Positions 36,278-45,526 of a DNA stretch of 64,000 nt are shown here, in pieces (positions within the stretch are counted from its first letter, which is position 1; every line of letters begins with the position of its first letter). Source of the DNA: Acinetobacter puyangensis (lineage in GTDB: Bacteria; Pseudomonadota; Gammaproteobacteria; Pseudomonadales; Moraxellaceae); NCBI RefSeq assembly GCF_900096995.1, contig NZ_OANT01000003.1, positions 62,001 to 126,000 of the forward strand, given 5' to 3'. Position numbers and translations under genes: made by a program. A model generated the notes under the pieces. It worked only from the letters and a program-made list of their open reading frames with translations. It was not told the DNA's origin and ran no database searches.

Positions 36278-36886
36278 ATGACTTTAGATTTATTTGCACC
36301 TGAACCGCAGCGCAATCTCCTGCCTTTTGACGGAGATGTGGAAGATTTTGGCTTAATCCTTTCCATGCAGCAGGCTGAACAGGATTTGCATTATATGTTG
36401 CAGTATTTAGCGTGGCAGCATGATCAGGCACATCTGCATGGCAAACACTATATTACTGCCCGTCAAGTGGCATGGTATGGTGATGCCAGCTTTAATTATG
36501 TCTATTCGGGTGTGGCACGACAGGCGATGCCGTGGGATCCTGTGATTCTAAAACTCAAACAACAGATCGAAGATTTACTGGGCTTGTCTTTTAACTCTTG
36601 TCTGGCCAATCTTTATGAAGATGGTACGCAAGCCATGGGCTGGCATAGTGATCAGGATCGTTCACTGGGACAGCATTGCACTATTGCTTCCCTAAGTTTT
36701 GGTGCAACCCGCAAGTTTGCTTTTCGGCATATCCATCGGCATGACAAGGTGGAAATGCTGCTACACAGTGGGCAATTGATTGTGATGCGTGGACAGACCC
36801 AGCAGTTTTGGCAACACCGTATTACCCCCACAACAAAAGTGATTACACCACGGATTAATCTGACTTTTCGGCAATTTCTGGCCTAA
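36278..36886 (+). CDS. alkB: AlkB-type 2-oxoglutarate/Fe(II) dioxygenase
   Basis: AlkB removes alkyl lesions from DNA and RNA bases by oxidative dealkylation. The 202-residue protein has the jelly-roll iron ligands H-x-D in MGWHSDQDRSL and the distal His in FWQHRITP, and the 2-oxoglutarate-binding arginines in R-I-N-L-T-F-R (PRINLTFRQF). The N-terminal region contains ITARQVAWYGD and FNYVYSG, the substrate lid. It resembles the AlkB2/AlkB3-like branch common in Acinetobacter. ATG at 36278 is chosen over an upstream in-frame ATA/ATG pair at 36272 because it is better spaced from the terminator and keeps the family N-terminus. Confidence 0.9.
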   Translation: MTLDLFAPEPQRNLLPFDGDVEDFGLILSMQQAEQDLHYMLQYLAWQHDQAHLHGKHYITARQVAWYGDASFNYVYSGVARQAMPWDPVILKLKQQIEDLLGLSFNSCLANLYEDGTQAMGWHSDQDRSLGQHCTIASLSFGATRKFAFRHIHRHDKVEMLLHSGQLIVMRGQTQQFWQHRITPTTKVITPRINLTFRQFLA

Positions 36887-36895
36887 GTCACTTTA

Positions 36896-38707
36896 TTACG
36901 AATGGCGTAATTCCCCTTCTTCAAAGGTTTTGGCAATTTTGTCGATATTCAGGCTTTTTGCCATCGCATCAAAAATATTTTTATACACGCCTTGTTGTTG
37001 ATACAGCGCATAGTGTTCACCATGCTCGACAATTTCACCTTCCTGCATCACATAGGTATAATCGGCATCAATAATTTGTGACAGGCTGTGAGAAATAATA
37101 ATTACAGTCCGGCCCTGTTTGATCTCATCCAGACTCTGTTTGATTTGTTCTGTGGCAATCGCGTCCAGACTGGCGGTTGGTTCATCCAAAAAGATAATCG
37201 GTGGATTTTTCAGGAACATACGCGCAATGGCGATGCGTTGTTGTTGACCACCTGATAGCATGAGGGCATCGGTATCATAATCATGTGCCAGTTTGATAAT
37301 CTGATCGTGAATCGAGGCTTTTTGCGCTGCCTGAATAATTTCATCCATACTGGCATCGGTTTTACCATAACGGATATTTTCTGCAATAGTACCTTGGAAA
37401 ATATGATTTTTTTGCAGCACCAGACCGATATGATCACGTAAGTAGGCGGTATCGATATCCTGTAAATCGACACCATCAATACTGATCACGCCGGATTGCG
37501 GTTGATAGAATTTATCCAGCAAACTAATTAATGTTGATTTGCCTGCACCGGACAATCCGACCAGCGCAGTAATTTTATTGGGGTGAATGGTCATATTGAT
37601 ATTTTTAAGCGCATGATGACCATTGGGATAATAAAATTCAACATTTTTCAGTTGAAATTTGCCCTCTAAATGCGCTGGTTTAAGACTGCCGGTGGATTCG
37701 ACTTCATCATCTGCTTCCAGAATTTTAAAAAAACTTTCCGAATAGATCATGGCATCATTAATTTCATCATAAATCCGGTGCAGCGAGCGAATGGGTGCAG
37801 ACACATTATTAAACAGTAAGACATGGTACATGATCATACCGATGCTCATTTGTCCGGCAAGCACGAAATAAGCAGTCAGGATAATAATCAGGACCACACC
37901 AATTTGTTCGATAAAGGTTTTTAAACCATCAAATAAAAAACTGACCTGACGGGTTTGCATCTGGTTCTGCGTCAGATCTTTTTGCAGACTGAGCTGTTTA
38001 TCCGCTTCAATTTTTTCCCGGTTAAAGGATTTGATCACGGTAATGGAATTGATGATGCTTAAAATACCCTGACTTTTCTTTTCACGACCATCACGTAAGT
38101 TGCGGCGCCAGTTGCCCAGTTTTTGGGCCTGACGAAAGGTGAGGATGAAGTAGACAGGTACCACGCATAGTGCAGCCAGACCCACCCAAAAATTGGCATA
38201 GAACATCAGGCCTAGAGCAATAATCGCACTGGTAAATAGCGGTAAAATTTCGATAAAAAAGATCTGTACCAGCCGTGTTAAAGAGCCAATACCACGATCA
38301 ATACGGGTTTGTAGTTTGCCGGCCTGATTATCATCCTGAGTGAAAAATGCCAGCCGATACTTTAGAAATTTTTCGATAATACTTTGTGCCAGATCCTGTG
38401 ACACCAGAATTCGTAGTTTTTCACCAAACAGCTTTTGTCCAAACTGGATTAAGGTGTTGAGAATTTCTTTACCCAGTAAAATAGCAGTGATGGTGATTAA
38501 AATATGCCAGCCATGTTGTAAACCCTGACCGTCGGATAAGAGCTGATTGATACTGTCAACGGCATATTGCAATGTCAGCGCATTGACCTGTGCTGCCAGC
38601 GCACCGATCAGCGTCAGAATTAAGGTAATTAATACCAGCCAGCGATATGGCACAACAAAAGGACGGAGTTTTTTAAACAGTTGCCACAGGTTTACAGTAT
38701 TTTTCAT
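36896..38707 (-). CDS. ABC-type exporter, fused permease and ATPase
   Basis: A 603-residue half-transporter of the MsbA/LmrA type that works as a homodimer or heterodimer. Six membrane helices fill the first 320 residues. The nucleotide-binding domain has Walker A GLSGAGKSTLI, Q-loop GLVLQKNHIFQGTIAENIRYG, signature LSGGQQQRIAIARMFL, Walker B PPIIFLDEPTASLDA and the H-loop VIIISHSLSQI. The substrate cannot be told: it may be lipid, peptide or drug. It is convergent with alkB (10 bp) and separated from ruvX by 59 bp. No accessory or outer-membrane gene is adjacent. Confidence 0.9.
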   Translation of the reverse strand: MKNTVNLWQLFKKLRPFVVPYRWLVLITLILTLIGALAAQVNALTLQYAVDSINQLLSDGQGLQHGWHILITITAILLGKEILNTLIQFGQKLFGEKLRILVSQDLAQSIIEKFLKYRLAFFTQDDNQAGKLQTRIDRGIGSLTRLVQIFFIEILPLFTSAIIALGLMFYANFWVGLAALCVVPVYFILTFRQAQKLGNWRRNLRDGREKKSQGILSIINSITVIKSFNREKIEADKQLSLQKDLTQNQMQTRQVSFLFDGLKTFIEQIGVVLIIILTAYFVLAGQMSIGMIMYHVLLFNNVSAPIRSLHRIYDEINDAMIYSESFFKILEADDEVESTGSLKPAHLEGKFQLKNVEFYYPNGHHALKNINMTIHPNKITALVGLSGAGKSTLISLLDKFYQPQSGVISIDGVDLQDIDTAYLRDHIGLVLQKNHIFQGTIAENIRYGKTDASMDEIIQAAQKASIHDQIIKLAHDYDTDALMLSGGQQQRIAIARMFLKNPPIIFLDEPTASLDAIATEQIKQSLDEIKQGRTVIIISHSLSQIIDADYTYVMQEGEIVEHGEHYALYQQQGVYKNIFDAMAKSLNIDKIAKTFEEGELRHS

Positions 38708-38766
38708 CAGATATTTTTATGGGCTGAGGTTATTTTGGCGGAACAATGCATTTAGTCTGCAAGGAT

Positions 38767-39213
38767 TCAAGGTTGAATGCCTTGTGCATCATGATACCAG
38801 CTTTCAATAAAGAGTGATGCAGCAAAACTATCGGCGGACAGTTTTTTCGCCTGTCCTTTGGCTTGAAAATTTTGCAGTGTATCCCGAGCTTCACGAGTGC
38901 TCAGCCGTTCATCCACCATCCATGTGGCAATATTGGTCTGATGGCGTAGTCGCCGGGCAAATTTCCGTGCCCGGGCAGACAGGTCTGATTCACTATCATC
39001 CATATTTAATGGCAATCCGACCAGAAATAAGTCCGGTTGCCATTGCTGAATGATTTTATGCAGATTATCCCAATTGGGAATGCCATCTTTCATCGGGAAC
39101 AGGGGCAAGGGATTGATACTTTCAATCAGACGTTGTCCCACCGCGATGCCCATTTTTTGCGTACCAAAATCAAATGCCATAATGATGCTGGCGAGGTGGT
39201 CTTGTTCAGGCAT
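38767..39213 (-). CDS. ruvX: RuvX/YqgF, Holliday-junction-resolvase-like nuclease for pre-16S rRNA
   Basis: This family has an RNase H-like fold and matures 16S rRNA 5' ends; it was first named as a putative Holliday junction resolvase. The 148-residue protein has [18 protein letters not shown] (first acidic residue), [33 protein letters not shown] (second acidic) and [12 protein letters not shown] near the end (third acidic). ATG at 39213 (MPEQDHLAS) overlaps the end of yqgE by eight bases; a longer upstream frame to 39285 would run well into yqgE and lacks family similarity. The yqgE-ruvX pair is conserved in gamma-proteobacteria. Confidence 0.92.
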   Translation of the reverse strand: MPEQDHLASIIMAFDFGTQKMGIAVGQRLIESINPLPLFPMKDGIPNWDNLHKIIQQWQPDLFLVGLPLNMDDSESDLSARARKFARRLRHQTNIATWMVDERLSTREARDTLQNFQAKGQAKKLSADSFAASLFIESWYHDAQGIQP

Positions 39214-39769
39214 GTCCGATCTCGTGCGATAACCAGCCACGGTTAATACCGATTTTTTCATAGGCGGCATTCCAGCGAGCGTCATAGGGCAGATTAAAAA
39301 TTAGATCCATATCTGCATCACAGACCAGCCAGTCGCCACGGGATATTTCCTGTTCAAGTTGATTTTTCGTCCAACTGGCATAGCCTAAAGCAACCTGATA
39401 ATTATCTACCCCTTCATTATGGGCGATAGCATCCAGAATATCCTTGCTGGTGGTAATACAGACATTTTCACCTACGGCAATAGAGGAGTACCAGATCGGT
39501 TGACCGGTATGCAACACAAAGCCGGCTTCAGGACGAATTGGACCACCATGCAATACCGCATGTGGATGAACGTGGTCGGCATCAATATCTAGATCATTGA
39601 GTAATTCTTTAATTTGTACATCTGAGGGACGATTTAAAATAATACCCTGCGCACCATCTTTATCATGGCGTGCCAGATAGATGACGGTGTTGGTAAAAGA
39701 CGTATCATCCATATGCGGCGGGGCAATTAAACAGCGATGTGCTAGATATTGTTTTGGCACGTCATCCAT
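39206..39769 (-). CDS. yqgE: YqgE/AlgH family protein (UPF0301)
   Basis: A 187-residue protein of a widely conserved family; the Pseudomonas member AlgH has been linked to alginate regulation, but the molecular role is unknown. Family signatures: [40 protein letters not shown] (read as two pieces about residues 11-50), [33 protein letters not shown] and GDWLVCDAD. The gene overlaps ruvX, a pairing that suggests a shared process. Confidence 0.93.
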   Translation of the reverse strand: MDDVPKQYLAHRCLIAPPHMDDTSFTNTVIYLARHDKDGAQGIILNRPSDVQIKELLNDLDIDADHVHPHAVLHGGPIRPEAGFVLHTGQPIWYSSIAVGENVCITTSKDILDAIAHNEGVDNYQVALGYASWTKNQLEQEISRGDWLVCDADMDLIFNLPYDARWNAAYEKIGINRGWLSHEIGHA

Positions 39770-39967
39770 TCTCCTTTAATATAAAAATAATGAAAGATTT
39801 ATTGATAACTTAATGAGAATGCAATCCACGGAAGAAATATCAATAAGCCTTATATATTCAACATACTAAACAATGCGCAAAGTTCCAAATCATTTTTATA
39901 GGATTATTGATATGGACGGCCGATAAATTCCAGCCAAACCGCATTATTGATGTAAAATCTATACGGT

Positions 39968-41629
39968 TTAGTGTGCGATAAATTTAAGTTTTCTTAATTG
40001 TTTGGCATGATTAAGCGTGGTTTGATTGATTTCGACACCCCCAGACATGCGCGCTAACTCCTGAATTCGTTGATCTTCATTAAGTGTGATAATGGTACTG
40101 CTTGCCGGATCGGTCTGTTGTTTTTTGACCAATAGATGTTGATCTGATTGCGCTGCCACCTGTGCCTGATGTGTGATACAAAGGATTTGTACATGTTTTG
40201 CCAAATCTGCCAATAAACGTCCGACAATTTCTGCTGTGCCACCACTAATCCCAACGTCAATTTCATCAAAAACCAGCACTTCGGCATCTGTTTTACTGGC
40301 ATTCATGACTTGCATCACTAGGGCAATACGCGATAGCTCACCGCCAGATGCAACACGTGCCAGCGGTTGCGCAGGAATACCTTTGTTGGCGGTGAATAAT
40401 AGTTGAATGGTGCTTAAACCATCGGCATTGGGTTCTTCCAGTGGTTCAAATTTAAATTCAAAATGCGCTTCTGGTAATGCCAAGGGTTTGACTTGTTCGG
40501 TGAGTTTGGCTGCAATATCAATCGCCACTGCTTTACGCGCTTGATCAAGCTGATGGGCCAGATCAAGAAAGTGCTGATGGGTCTGCTCAACTTGCTGTGC
40601 CAGATATTCCGGATTTTCCAGTTCATTCAGTTGTTCGAGTTGTTGTTGCCAGTGTTCATATTGCTGTAACAGTTCATCTGGCTGAGTACGATATTTACGT
40701 GCCAAACGATGGAATTGTTCCAATAATTGATTGAGCTGCGCCATACGTTCGGGATCAAAACTTTGCCGATCAATAAATTGACGTAAGGTACTGGCTGCAT
40801 CTTCCAACTCGCTTTGCGCATTGATTAGGCTATTATAAACCTGTTGCAACTGTGGACTACGTGATTGCTGTGCTTCGGCACGACGCAGCAGTGTGCCGAC
40901 GTCTTGAATTAGATTTTGCTCACCTTCATCCAGCCCATAGATCAAGGTGCTACAATCCTGCATCATGGTTTCATGATGGCTTAAACGGTCATATTCTTGC
41001 TCGATGTCCTGATAATGAATGTCAAGCAGAGGCTCAATATCTTCGATTTGTAAACTCAGTTGTTCAATTTTAGCTGCACGGGAATGTTGTGCCTCTACAG
41101 CATCCTGATATTGCCGTTTACTTTTTTGCCATGCCTGATAAGCCAGTTTAAGCTGCTGCGTTTGCTCCGATAAACCACTGTAACGATCCAGCCATTGCTT
41201 TGGATAGGGTGGGTCTAACAATTGTTGCTGGCTGTGCTGACTGTAGAGAAGCACCAATAAACGGCCTAATGCTTTGAGTTCCGATAGACTGGTAGGACGA
41301 CCATTGATCCACGCTTTACTGCGACCATTGGCAAAAATTACCCGACGAATAATGATCTCACCGGATTCATCCAGTAATTCATGCTCTTTTAACCATTCTG
41401 CTTCCGGACTGTGTTCCTGATAATTAAACGTTGCAATGGCTTCTGCCTTTTCCTGTCCAAAGCGGACCTGTGTGGCATCACTGCGTTCACCCAGACATGC
41501 TGATAAGGCATCGAGAAGTAACGATTTTCCGGCACCCGTTTCTCCTGTGAGCACATTAAAGCCAGCTTCAATGTCAATGGAAAGTTGGTCGGCAAGAGCG
41601 AAATTATGCAGTGAGATATTGTTGAGCAT
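39968..41629 (-). CDS. recN: DNA repair protein RecN (SMC-like)
   Basis: RecN is an SMC-like ATPase needed for double-strand break repair. The 553-residue protein has an N-terminal Walker A NVLTGETGAGKSLLLDALS, two long coiled-coil arms rich in Gln/Leu/Glu (about residues 150-370), and a C-terminal ATPase half with LARVASGGELSRIALVMQV (signature) and EVLVFDEIDVGISGGTAEIVG (Walker B). It stands alone with 198 bp to yqgE. No SOS-box was scored; a computed LexA-type or Acinetobacter DdrR/UmuDAb-site search upstream of 41629 would be needed to speak about damage control. Confidence 0.96.
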   Translation of the reverse strand: MLNNISLHNFALADQLSIDIEAGFNVLTGETGAGKSLLLDALSACLGERSDATQVRFGQEKAEAIATFNYQEHSPEAEWLKEHELLDESGEIIIRRVIFANGRSKAWINGRPTSLSELKALGRLLVLLYSQHSQQQLLDPPYPKQWLDRYSGLSEQTQQLKLAYQAWQKSKRQYQDAVEAQHSRAAKIEQLSLQIEDIEPLLDIHYQDIEQEYDRLSHHETMMQDCSTLIYGLDEGEQNLIQDVGTLLRRAEAQQSRSPQLQQVYNSLINAQSELEDAASTLRQFIDRQSFDPERMAQLNQLLEQFHRLARKYRTQPDELLQQYEHWQQQLEQLNELENPEYLAQQVEQTHQHFLDLAHQLDQARKAVAIDIAAKLTEQVKPLALPEAHFEFKFEPLEEPNADGLSTIQLLFTANKGIPAQPLARVASGGELSRIALVMQVMNASKTDAEVLVFDEIDVGISGGTAEIVGRLLADLAKHVQILCITHQAQVAAQSDQHLLVKKQQTDPASSTIITLNEDQRIQELARMSGGVEINQTTLNHAKQLRKLKFIAH

Positions 41630-41995
41630 AGGCGATTAAATGCACAAATTGGAATAATTGTTGATGGTTTTATTATGGGATTGAGTCGATCCATAAAGCA
41701 AGTGCTATTGAAAATTTGCTGAATGATTTATGTTAAAGTTTGAATGTTGTCGCGGTTAGCAATAAAGTAGCATAAAATCAGATCACAATTTTTAAGAAAA
41801 TGATGCAGTGGTCATGATGCTGTCATGATTGTTGTTGTGAAATGTGCGATCAGTTGATGGCGTTTATTTGTTAAACAAAATAACTGGATTAAATCGAAAG
41901 TTATCACGCAAATAGATTGATTCATCAATCAAGCTCGGGATAAACTACAGCGGTTCTATTATTTTAAGTCGTGATTATTGTACTGGAGTGACTAC
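41630..41995. other. Gene-free stretch between recN and ppnP
   Basis: About 366 bp between divergent genes. It must hold both promoters, but I cannot place them convincingly. A short dyad GATTGAT-TC-ATCAATC (41915-41930) lies upstream of ppnP. No other structure is evident. Confidence 0.5.
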
Positions 41996-42322
41996 ATGAG
42001 TTCGGCACAGTTTGACCATGTTTCTGTGATCAAAAAATCTAATGTTTATTTTGACGGTAAATGTATTAGCCATACGGTTCAATTTGAAGATGGAACGAAA
42101 AAAACACTTGGTGTGATTATGCCAACTGAACAACCATTAACATTTGAAACGCATGTTCCTGAGCGTATGGAAATTATTTCCGGGGAATGCCGGGTATTGA
42201 TTGCCGACAGTGAAGAGAGTGAGTTATTTCGTGCAGGGCAATCATTTTATGTCCCGGGTAATAGCCAGTTTAAAATTGAAACAACTGATGTTGTGGATTA
42301 TGTTTGCCATTTAGAAGGCTAA
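41996..42322 (+). CDS. ppnP: Pyrimidine/purine nucleoside phosphorylase PpnP
   Basis: PpnP cleaves a broad range of nucleosides with phosphate. The 108-residue cupin-fold protein shows the family pattern VYFDGKCISHTVQFEDGTKKTLGVIMP, FETHVPERMEIISGECRVL, SFYVPGNSQFKIETTDVVDYVCHL. The ATG at 41996 has GGAG seven bases upstream; an in-frame codon at 41978 is not supported by the family start. The gene is alone and followed by a strong terminator. Confidence 0.94.
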   Translation: MSSAQFDHVSVIKKSNVYFDGKCISHTVQFEDGTKKTLGVIMPTEQPLTFETHVPERMEIISGECRVLIADSEESELFRAGQSFYVPGNSQFKIETTDVVDYVCHLEG

Positions 42323-42358
42323 AGATGTTAGATAACATCGTCACGACAGTATCAATTT

Positions 42359-42394
42359 AATCCTGTAAGCCAGCATTACAGGATTTTTGTTTTT
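42359..42394 (+). terminator. Rho-independent terminator after ppnP
   Basis: AATCCTGTAA (42359-42368) and TTACAGGATT (42376-42385) form a perfect 10-bp stem with a seven-base loop, followed by a T-rich run broken only by one G. Confidence 0.9.
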
Positions 42395-42421
42395 TATCTG
42401 ACATTTTTAGAGGTGAAGTTC

Positions 42422-43165
42422 ATGGCAAAGCCAGAATATTACTATGGTGTGCATGCAGTGGAGTCACTTCTTGAATTAGAACCAGAACGTGTACTGACCT
42501 TGTTTGTATTAAAAGGGCGTGATGACCAGCGTCTGCACAAAATACTGAATTTGGCGGCACCGTTTGGGATCAGTATTCAAAAAGCCAGTCGCGATAGTCT
42601 GGAAAAGTTGGCGGGTTTACCCTTTCATCAAGGCGTGGTTGCCTCAGTCAGACCGCATCCGACATTAAATGAAAATGACCTTGAACAGTTGGTGGAAAAT
42701 ACACAAGATGTCTTTTTATTGGCACTCGATCAGGTGACCGATCCTCACAATCTCGGCGCATGTATTCGTACCGCAGCAGCGATGGGGGTACATGCTGTGA
42801 TTGTACCGCGTGATCGTTCTGCGAGTCTGACACCAACAGCCAGAAAAGTTGCAGCAGGTGGTGCGGAGAAAGTTAAGTTTATTCAGGTCACCAATTTAGG
42901 TAAAACTTTGGCTGCCTTAAAAGAATTGAATGTTAAAGTGGTGGGAACCTTACTGGATGAACAGGCTTTACCTATTCAGCAAAGCAATTTAACCGGTCCT
43001 CTAGTGCTGGTCATGGGTGCCGAAGATACCGGGATTCGTCCGATCAATCAGGCGCAATGCGATGAAAAAGTCTATATTCCGATGGCAGGGGATTTACAGA
43101 GTTTAAATGTCAGCGTGGCAGCGGGCATGGCCTTATACGAAGCCTGTCGACAACGCCTTTCTTAA
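42422..43165 (+). CDS. rlmB: 23S rRNA (guanosine-2251-2'-O)-methyltransferase
   Basis: RlmB methylates the 2'-O of G2251 in the peptidyl-transferase loop of 23S rRNA. The 247-residue SPOUT enzyme has a substrate-binding N-terminal domain (YYGVHAVESLLE, FHQGVVASVRP) and the knotted methyltransferase domain with ALDQVTDPHNLGACIRTAAAMG (motif 1), LVLVMGAEDTGIRP (motif 2) and IPMAGDLQSLNVSVAAGMALYE (motif 3). ATG at 42422 has AGGTG upstream; an in-frame GTG at 42413 is an alternative. Confidence 0.95.
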   Translation: MAKPEYYYGVHAVESLLELEPERVLTLFVLKGRDDQRLHKILNLAAPFGISIQKASRDSLEKLAGLPFHQGVVASVRPHPTLNENDLEQLVENTQDVFLLALDQVTDPHNLGACIRTAAAMGVHAVIVPRDRSASLTPTARKVAAGGAEKVKFIQVTNLGKTLAALKELNVKVVGTLLDEQALPIQQSNLTGPLVLVMGAEDTGIRPINQAQCDEKVYIPMAGDLQSLNVSVAAGMALYEACRQRLS

Positions 43166-43184
43166 AACATTCAGTTGAGTCTTC

Positions 43185-44066
43185 ATGTCTTCTAAAATGC
43201 AGGGTTACCTGTTTGTCTTGATTTCCATGTGTATCTGGGGTGGTTTTACCATCTTTTCACGTCTGAATGCACAATGGCATATTTCTGCATGGGACATTAC
43301 CGCATTGAGGTTTGCCTTGGCATTTATAATTTTGATGCCGATTCTGATTTATCGAAAACAGACGGCTTTTCTTTGGAAAAAGGAACCGTTTATTCTAGCA
43401 ATGCTAGGTGGTCTAGCGTATTGCCTAACTGCATATAGTGCATTCAATTTTGCACCTGCGGCACATGCCGCAATTTTTTTAAATGGTTGCATTCCGCTAT
43501 GTACTGCATTGGCCGCCTATTTTCTATTTCGACAACCTTTTGATCGGCACATTTGGCTGAGTCTGATCATTATGATGGTATCCATCGCTGTCATGACTTA
43601 CCTATTATCACAACAAAGCGCGCATCCGTTTGGTCTGGGTGATGGATTATTCTTTTTAAGTGCCATATGGTGGGGAACGTTTACAGTTTTATTACGGCAA
43701 TCTAGCTTAACGGCTTGGCAAGCAATGTGTAGCGTGGCGATCTGGTCGGCATTGATTTATATCCCGATTTATCTGTTATTTTTGCCAAAGCATTTGGATC
43801 AGGCCGAGTGGAGTCATATTGTAATCCAAAGTTTATTTCATGGCGTACTGGTCGTGATTGTGGCCACCTTAACCTATGTAGAAGCGATTAAACGTCTGGG
43901 GGCATTTAAGACCGGTAGTATCGTAACATTGGCACCTTTTATTGCAGCGATTATTGCTGTGCCTTTGTTGAATGAACCCTTAAGTCTGGCAATCGTCTGT
44001 GGTTTACTTGGTATGGGCATTGGTGCATTACAGCCATGGCGGTGGTTTAGACGTTCTATTGTTTAG
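43185..44066 (+). CDS. EamA/DMT-family transporter
   Basis: A 293-residue inner-membrane protein with ten predicted helices in two repeated EamA halves: the first with FVLISMCIWGGFTIFSRLNAQW and ITALRFALAFIILMPILI, the second with GDGLFFLSAIWWGTFTVLLRQ and FKTGSIVTLAPFIAAIIAVPLLNEP. The family exports amino acids, metabolites or drugs; nothing here indicates the substrate. It starts 20 bp after rlmB, and its stop overlaps the end of coaE, which is read in the opposite direction. Confidence 0.88.
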   Translation: MSSKMQGYLFVLISMCIWGGFTIFSRLNAQWHISAWDITALRFALAFIILMPILIYRKQTAFLWKKEPFILAMLGGLAYCLTAYSAFNFAPAAHAAIFLNGCIPLCTALAAYFLFRQPFDRHIWLSLIIMMVSIAVMTYLLSQQSAHPFGLGDGLFFLSAIWWGTFTVLLRQSSLTAWQAMCSVAIWSALIYIPIYLLFLPKHLDQAEWSHIVIQSLFHGVLVVIVATLTYVEAIKRLGAFKTGSIVTLAPFIAAIIAVPLLNEPLSLAIVCGLLGMGIGALQPWRWFRRSIV

Positions 44067-44668
44067 GGTGTTGTCTGGACAAGTTCTAAATAATATTGAT
44101 GTAAGCTTTCAAGTTGCTGATATAAATGCTCAAGGTGACCATCATTGATGACAATATCATCGGCGTGTTTTTGTTTGTCGGCACGGGGCATCTGTGCGGC
44201 AATAATCCGTTTGATTTGTTCGATAGATTGCCCATCACGTTGGCTGGCACGCTGGATTTGTATATCTTCCGATGCATCTATCAATAAAGTACGCCCGGTT
44301 AATTGGTGTTGATTGGTTTCAAAGAGCAGTGGCGAAACCAGAATGGCATACGGGCTATCGGCCTGTTGTAGTTGTTCAATGATTGATGCACGAATTGCAG
44401 GGTGGGTGATCTGTTCTAACGCTTTACGTGCTTGCGGTTGTTGAAAAATATGTTCACGCAAAGCTTGACGATTCAACTCACCATTGTCGAGTAAGACCCA
44501 GTCACCAAATGCCTTCTGAATCTGTATGAGTGCTGGTTGACCTGGCTGTACGATTTCACGTGCGACGATGTCGGCATCTACGACCTTGATGCCTTGTTGC
44601 TCAAACCACTGACTTGCTGCCGATTTACCGCTACCAATACCGCCGGTCAGGCCTATTATTAAACCCAT
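44063..44668 (-). CDS. coaE: Dephospho-CoA kinase
   Basis: CoaE phosphorylates the 3'-OH of dephospho-CoA in the last step of CoA synthesis. The 201-residue P-loop kinase begins MGLIIGLTGGIGSGKSAAS (Walker A), with VVDADIVAREIVQPG and SPYAILVSPLLFETN, then ASQRDGQSIEQIKRIIAAQM in the lid. Its ATG directly abuts the pilD stop codon, matching the pilB-pilC-pilD-coaE order of Pseudomonas and Acinetobacter. Confidence 0.96.
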   Translation of the reverse strand: MGLIIGLTGGIGSGKSAASQWFEQQGIKVVDADIVAREIVQPGQPALIQIQKAFGDWVLLDNGELNRQALREHIFQQPQARKALEQITHPAIRASIIEQLQQADSPYAILVSPLLFETNQHQLTGRTLLIDASEDIQIQRASQRDGQSIEQIKRIIAAQMPRADKQKHADDIVINDGHLEHLYQQLESLHQYYLELVQTTP

Positions 44669-45526
44669 TTAACCTCCTAGATAAGCCGCCATGATTTGAT
44701 CTCCCCATAAGAAAGCAATCCAGCCTGCAATGGCAAGATAGGGACCAAAAGCAAAAGGACGGTTTTCTTTGGTCATTTTTAATAAGATGATACCGATGAT
44801 TGCGCCTACAAATGAGGACAGTAATATAATTAAAGGCAATTGTAATGGGCCCATCCATGCACCTAAAGCGGCAAGTAATTTAAAATCACCATAGCCCATG
44901 CCTTCTTTGCCCGTAACTAGCTTAAAAATAATATATACAATCCAGAGCGATAAAAAGCCAATGAGACAGCCCCAAATGGCCTGAGACGCTGAGGTGAAAA
45001 TGGCATAGCTGTTGATGGCCAAACCTAGACCAATCAAGGGGTAGGTTAGTCGATCTGGAAGTAATTGAGTGTCAAAATCTATCCCTGTTAATGCAATAAG
45101 GATCCAAGTGAAAATCAATCCAAATACTGTTTCTATGCTAGGACCAAAGTGATAGGCGATGACCAGCGAACACAGCATTGTACCCAGTTCAACCAGCGGA
45201 TAGCGAATGGAGATCGGTTGTTTGCAGTCGCTACATTTACCCTTTAGCAGCAACCAACTGATCAGCGGAATATTTTCATACCATAGAATTTTATGCTGAC
45301 AGTGCGGACAACTGGATGCGGGGGTACTTAATGTGAACTTTTCTGTCGTCACTATCGGTTGGTCAGGATGTAAAAAAGCTTGGCATTCCTGTTGCCATTC
45401 ATTTTCCATGATACGTGGTAGACGGTAAATCACTACATTAAGAAAGCTACCAATACATAGGCCGAGAAAGGTAACGCTTAGATAAAATACAGCGGTATTT
45501 TCTTGTAGAAGTTGTAAAAATTGCAT
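44669..45526 (-). CDS. pilD: Prepilin peptidase and N-methyltransferase
   Basis: PilD cleaves the leader of type IV prepilins and pseudopilins and methylates the new N-terminus. The 285-residue membrane protein has the zinc tetra-cysteine site CPHC and CSDC (about residues 73-100) in the cytoplasmic loop, the catalytic aspartates in GIDFDTQLLPD and GYGDFKLLAALGAW, and eight hydrophobic segments. Its ATG overlaps the pilC stop (TAATG). Confidence 0.96.
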   Translation of the reverse strand: MQFLQLLQENTAVFYLSVTFLGLCIGSFLNVVIYRLPRIMENEWQQECQAFLHPDQPIVTTEKFTLSTPASSCPHCQHKILWYENIPLISWLLLKGKCSDCKQPISIRYPLVELGTMLCSLVIAYHFGPSIETVFGLIFTWILIALTGIDFDTQLLPDRLTYPLIGLGLAINSYAIFTSASQAIWGCLIGFLSLWIVYIIFKLVTGKEGMGYGDFKLLAALGAWMGPLQLPLIILLSSFVGAIIGIILLKMTKENRPFAFGPYLAIAGWIAFLWGDQIMAAYLGG